Shown here: piece after piece, positions 63,298-64,000 of the stretch
How the letters are laid out: every line of letters begins with the position of its first letter
How positions within the stretch are numbered: position 1 is the first letter of the stretch
Origin: JAVVRP01 sp036654655
Lineage (GTDB): Bacteria; Bacillota; Clostridia; Christensenellales; UBA1242
Length of the DNA stretch: 64,000 nucleotides
Assembly: GCA_036654655.1 (NCBI GenBank)
Contig: JAVVRP010000003.1
Span: 1 to 64,000, forward strand
Reading direction: 5' to 3'
Made by a program: the position numbers and the translations under genes
The notes under the pieces: generated by a model
What the model saw: only the letters and a program-made list of their open reading frames with translations
Database searches by the model: none
What the model was told of the DNA's origin: nothing

Positions 63298-64000
63298 ATG
63301 GAAATTATAAACAGTATTGTCAGTTTTATTTCTGGGCTTGCAATCACGGCAGATGTGCTTTTTTTGTGCTGTGCAGGCGTGGAAGTGCTGATGATTATTT
63401 TCTTTTTAATAAAAGCGCGATTTGATTATGAAGGCAGATTAAATCGTTCGTTAGACATGTTAAACATGTGGCTTTATAATAATCAAACAATAAACACAAA
63501 TAATTTAATTGAATTTAATTTAAAAATAAAGTCTTGCCCAAAGTTGCTTAGATATCACTGGCAGCAGTTTATGCTTTATCGTGAGCATGATCCCAGTTAT
63601 TACATATCGGCATACAATTGTATTGAAAAGCCATTGCATACAAGCAGTTATGTTGCAAACGAAAAAAATATTTCACTAATAACACGTATTCTTGCATTTT
63701 TTGCATTTACATTTGGATGCTTGGCAATTGGCGATATTAGAATAGAAACACTTGTTAGCCCTTTTATTATTTTGTTTCTTGGAATGATGTTTGTAATGAT
63801 TTTAAGAAACGTTCAAAGTTTTACTCTTAGCAGTTTGTACCAATCTTTTCATATTTTTCAAAGATATTTGGACAAGGCTTCAACATCAATGCCAGAATAT
63901 GTTGACTTTGAAGTTTTATTTACCAAAAAGGAAATTCAAAAAGGTATTCCAGTTTTAAATGAATATCTTGAAAAACGTGCACGTCAGGAACAAGAAGAAC
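63298..64000 (+). CDS. Membrane protein, truncated by window end
   Basis: Starts at ATG 63298 (AAAGGGGAA ribosome site) and stays open to the last base, so at least 234 residues. Membrane segments at ~14-40 (LAITADVLFLCCAGVEVLMI) and a pair near 125-180 (ISLITRILAFFAFTFGCLAI; PFIILFLGMMFVMILRN), with a cytoplasmic stretch rich in Tyr and His between (LLRYHWQQFMLYREHDPSYY). The visible end is a charged, probably coiled-coil helix (YLEKRARQEQEE). I do not recognise the family. Confidence 0.65.
   Translation, partial: MEIINSIVSFISGLAITADVLFLCCAGVEVLMIIFFLIKARFDYEGRLNRSLDMLNMWLYNNQTINTNNLIEFNLKIKSCPKLLRYHWQQFMLYREHDPSYYISAYNCIEKPLHTSSYVANEKNISLITRILAFFAFTFGCLAIGDIRIETLVSPFIILFLGMMFVMILRNVQSFTLSSLYQSFHIFQRYLDKASTSMPEYVDFEVLFTKKEIQKGIPVLNEYLEKRARQEQEE

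Overview
The window is AT-rich DNA from an uncultured-type, anaerobic, low-GC Gram-positive bacterium (Bacillota, probably a gut clostridial lineage). The evidence is one-gene GlyRS, AddAB, RNase J, a rubrerythrin, Bacillota-style sigma-A promoters (TTGACA-17-TATAAT), lipobox lipoproteins and a prfB with the classic CTT-TGA-C programmed frameshift. Genus cannot be told from the sequence.

Layout. (1) 1-3.6 kb, chromosome: the 3' part of a BspA-like leucine-rich-repeat protein with nearly identical DNA repeats, glyS, then a gene-free AT-rich stretch with a 155-bp tandem repeat. (2) 3,615-27,246: a ~23.6-kb integrative mobilizable element. It sits in the anticodon loop of a tRNA-Arg(UCG) gene. 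The 5' half of that tRNA is at 3584-3621 and the matching 3' half at 27240-27283, and both carry the 7-bp core CTTCGGA. Just inside the left end the element carries its own complete tRNA-Arg(UCG) (3668-3744), apparently replacing the gene it destroys. Cargo, left to right: an HNH pseudogene, DUF4417, a CPCC protein next to a nuclease-toxin-like domain, an inactive-integrase/excisionase/integrase operon behind a hairpin-rich leader, mobilization genes (relaxase with an in-frame stop, MobC-like), and a sigma-region-4-like regulator. Next come a four-gene DNA-modification/defence operon (PLD-SNF2 helicase, two large N6-adenine methyltransferases, small PD-(D/E)XK nuclease), a frameshifted metallophosphoesterase, an AbiE toxin-antitoxin pair, and a PRTase / DprA-like / HAD operon behind an operator and an attenuator.

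(3) 27.3-64 kb, chromosome: surface and envelope genes (a Big_3 lipoprotein, a ~3,180-residue fibronectin-like-repeat lipoprotein with a membrane-anchored neighbour, polysaccharide deacetylase, paired secreted paralogues, an SH3-like membrane protein), oxygen defence (rubrerythrin, a ferritin-like protein), an MFS/GPH transporter, rplI, a YugP-family protein that has lost its HExxH site, a SHOCT membrane protein, RNase J, a TrmR-like methyltransferase, prfB, tsaD, addB-addA, and a membrane protein cut by the window end.

Most element genes are on the minus strand. Five cargo genes are broken (two nonsense mutations, three single-base indels at or near homopolymers), while the ~37 kb of right-hand chromosome has no broken gene. 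This points to real decay of accessory cargo around an intact integration module and an intact defence operon. The strongest leads are the split-and-replaced tRNA-Arg and the nuclease/two-methyltransferase/PLD-helicase operon.
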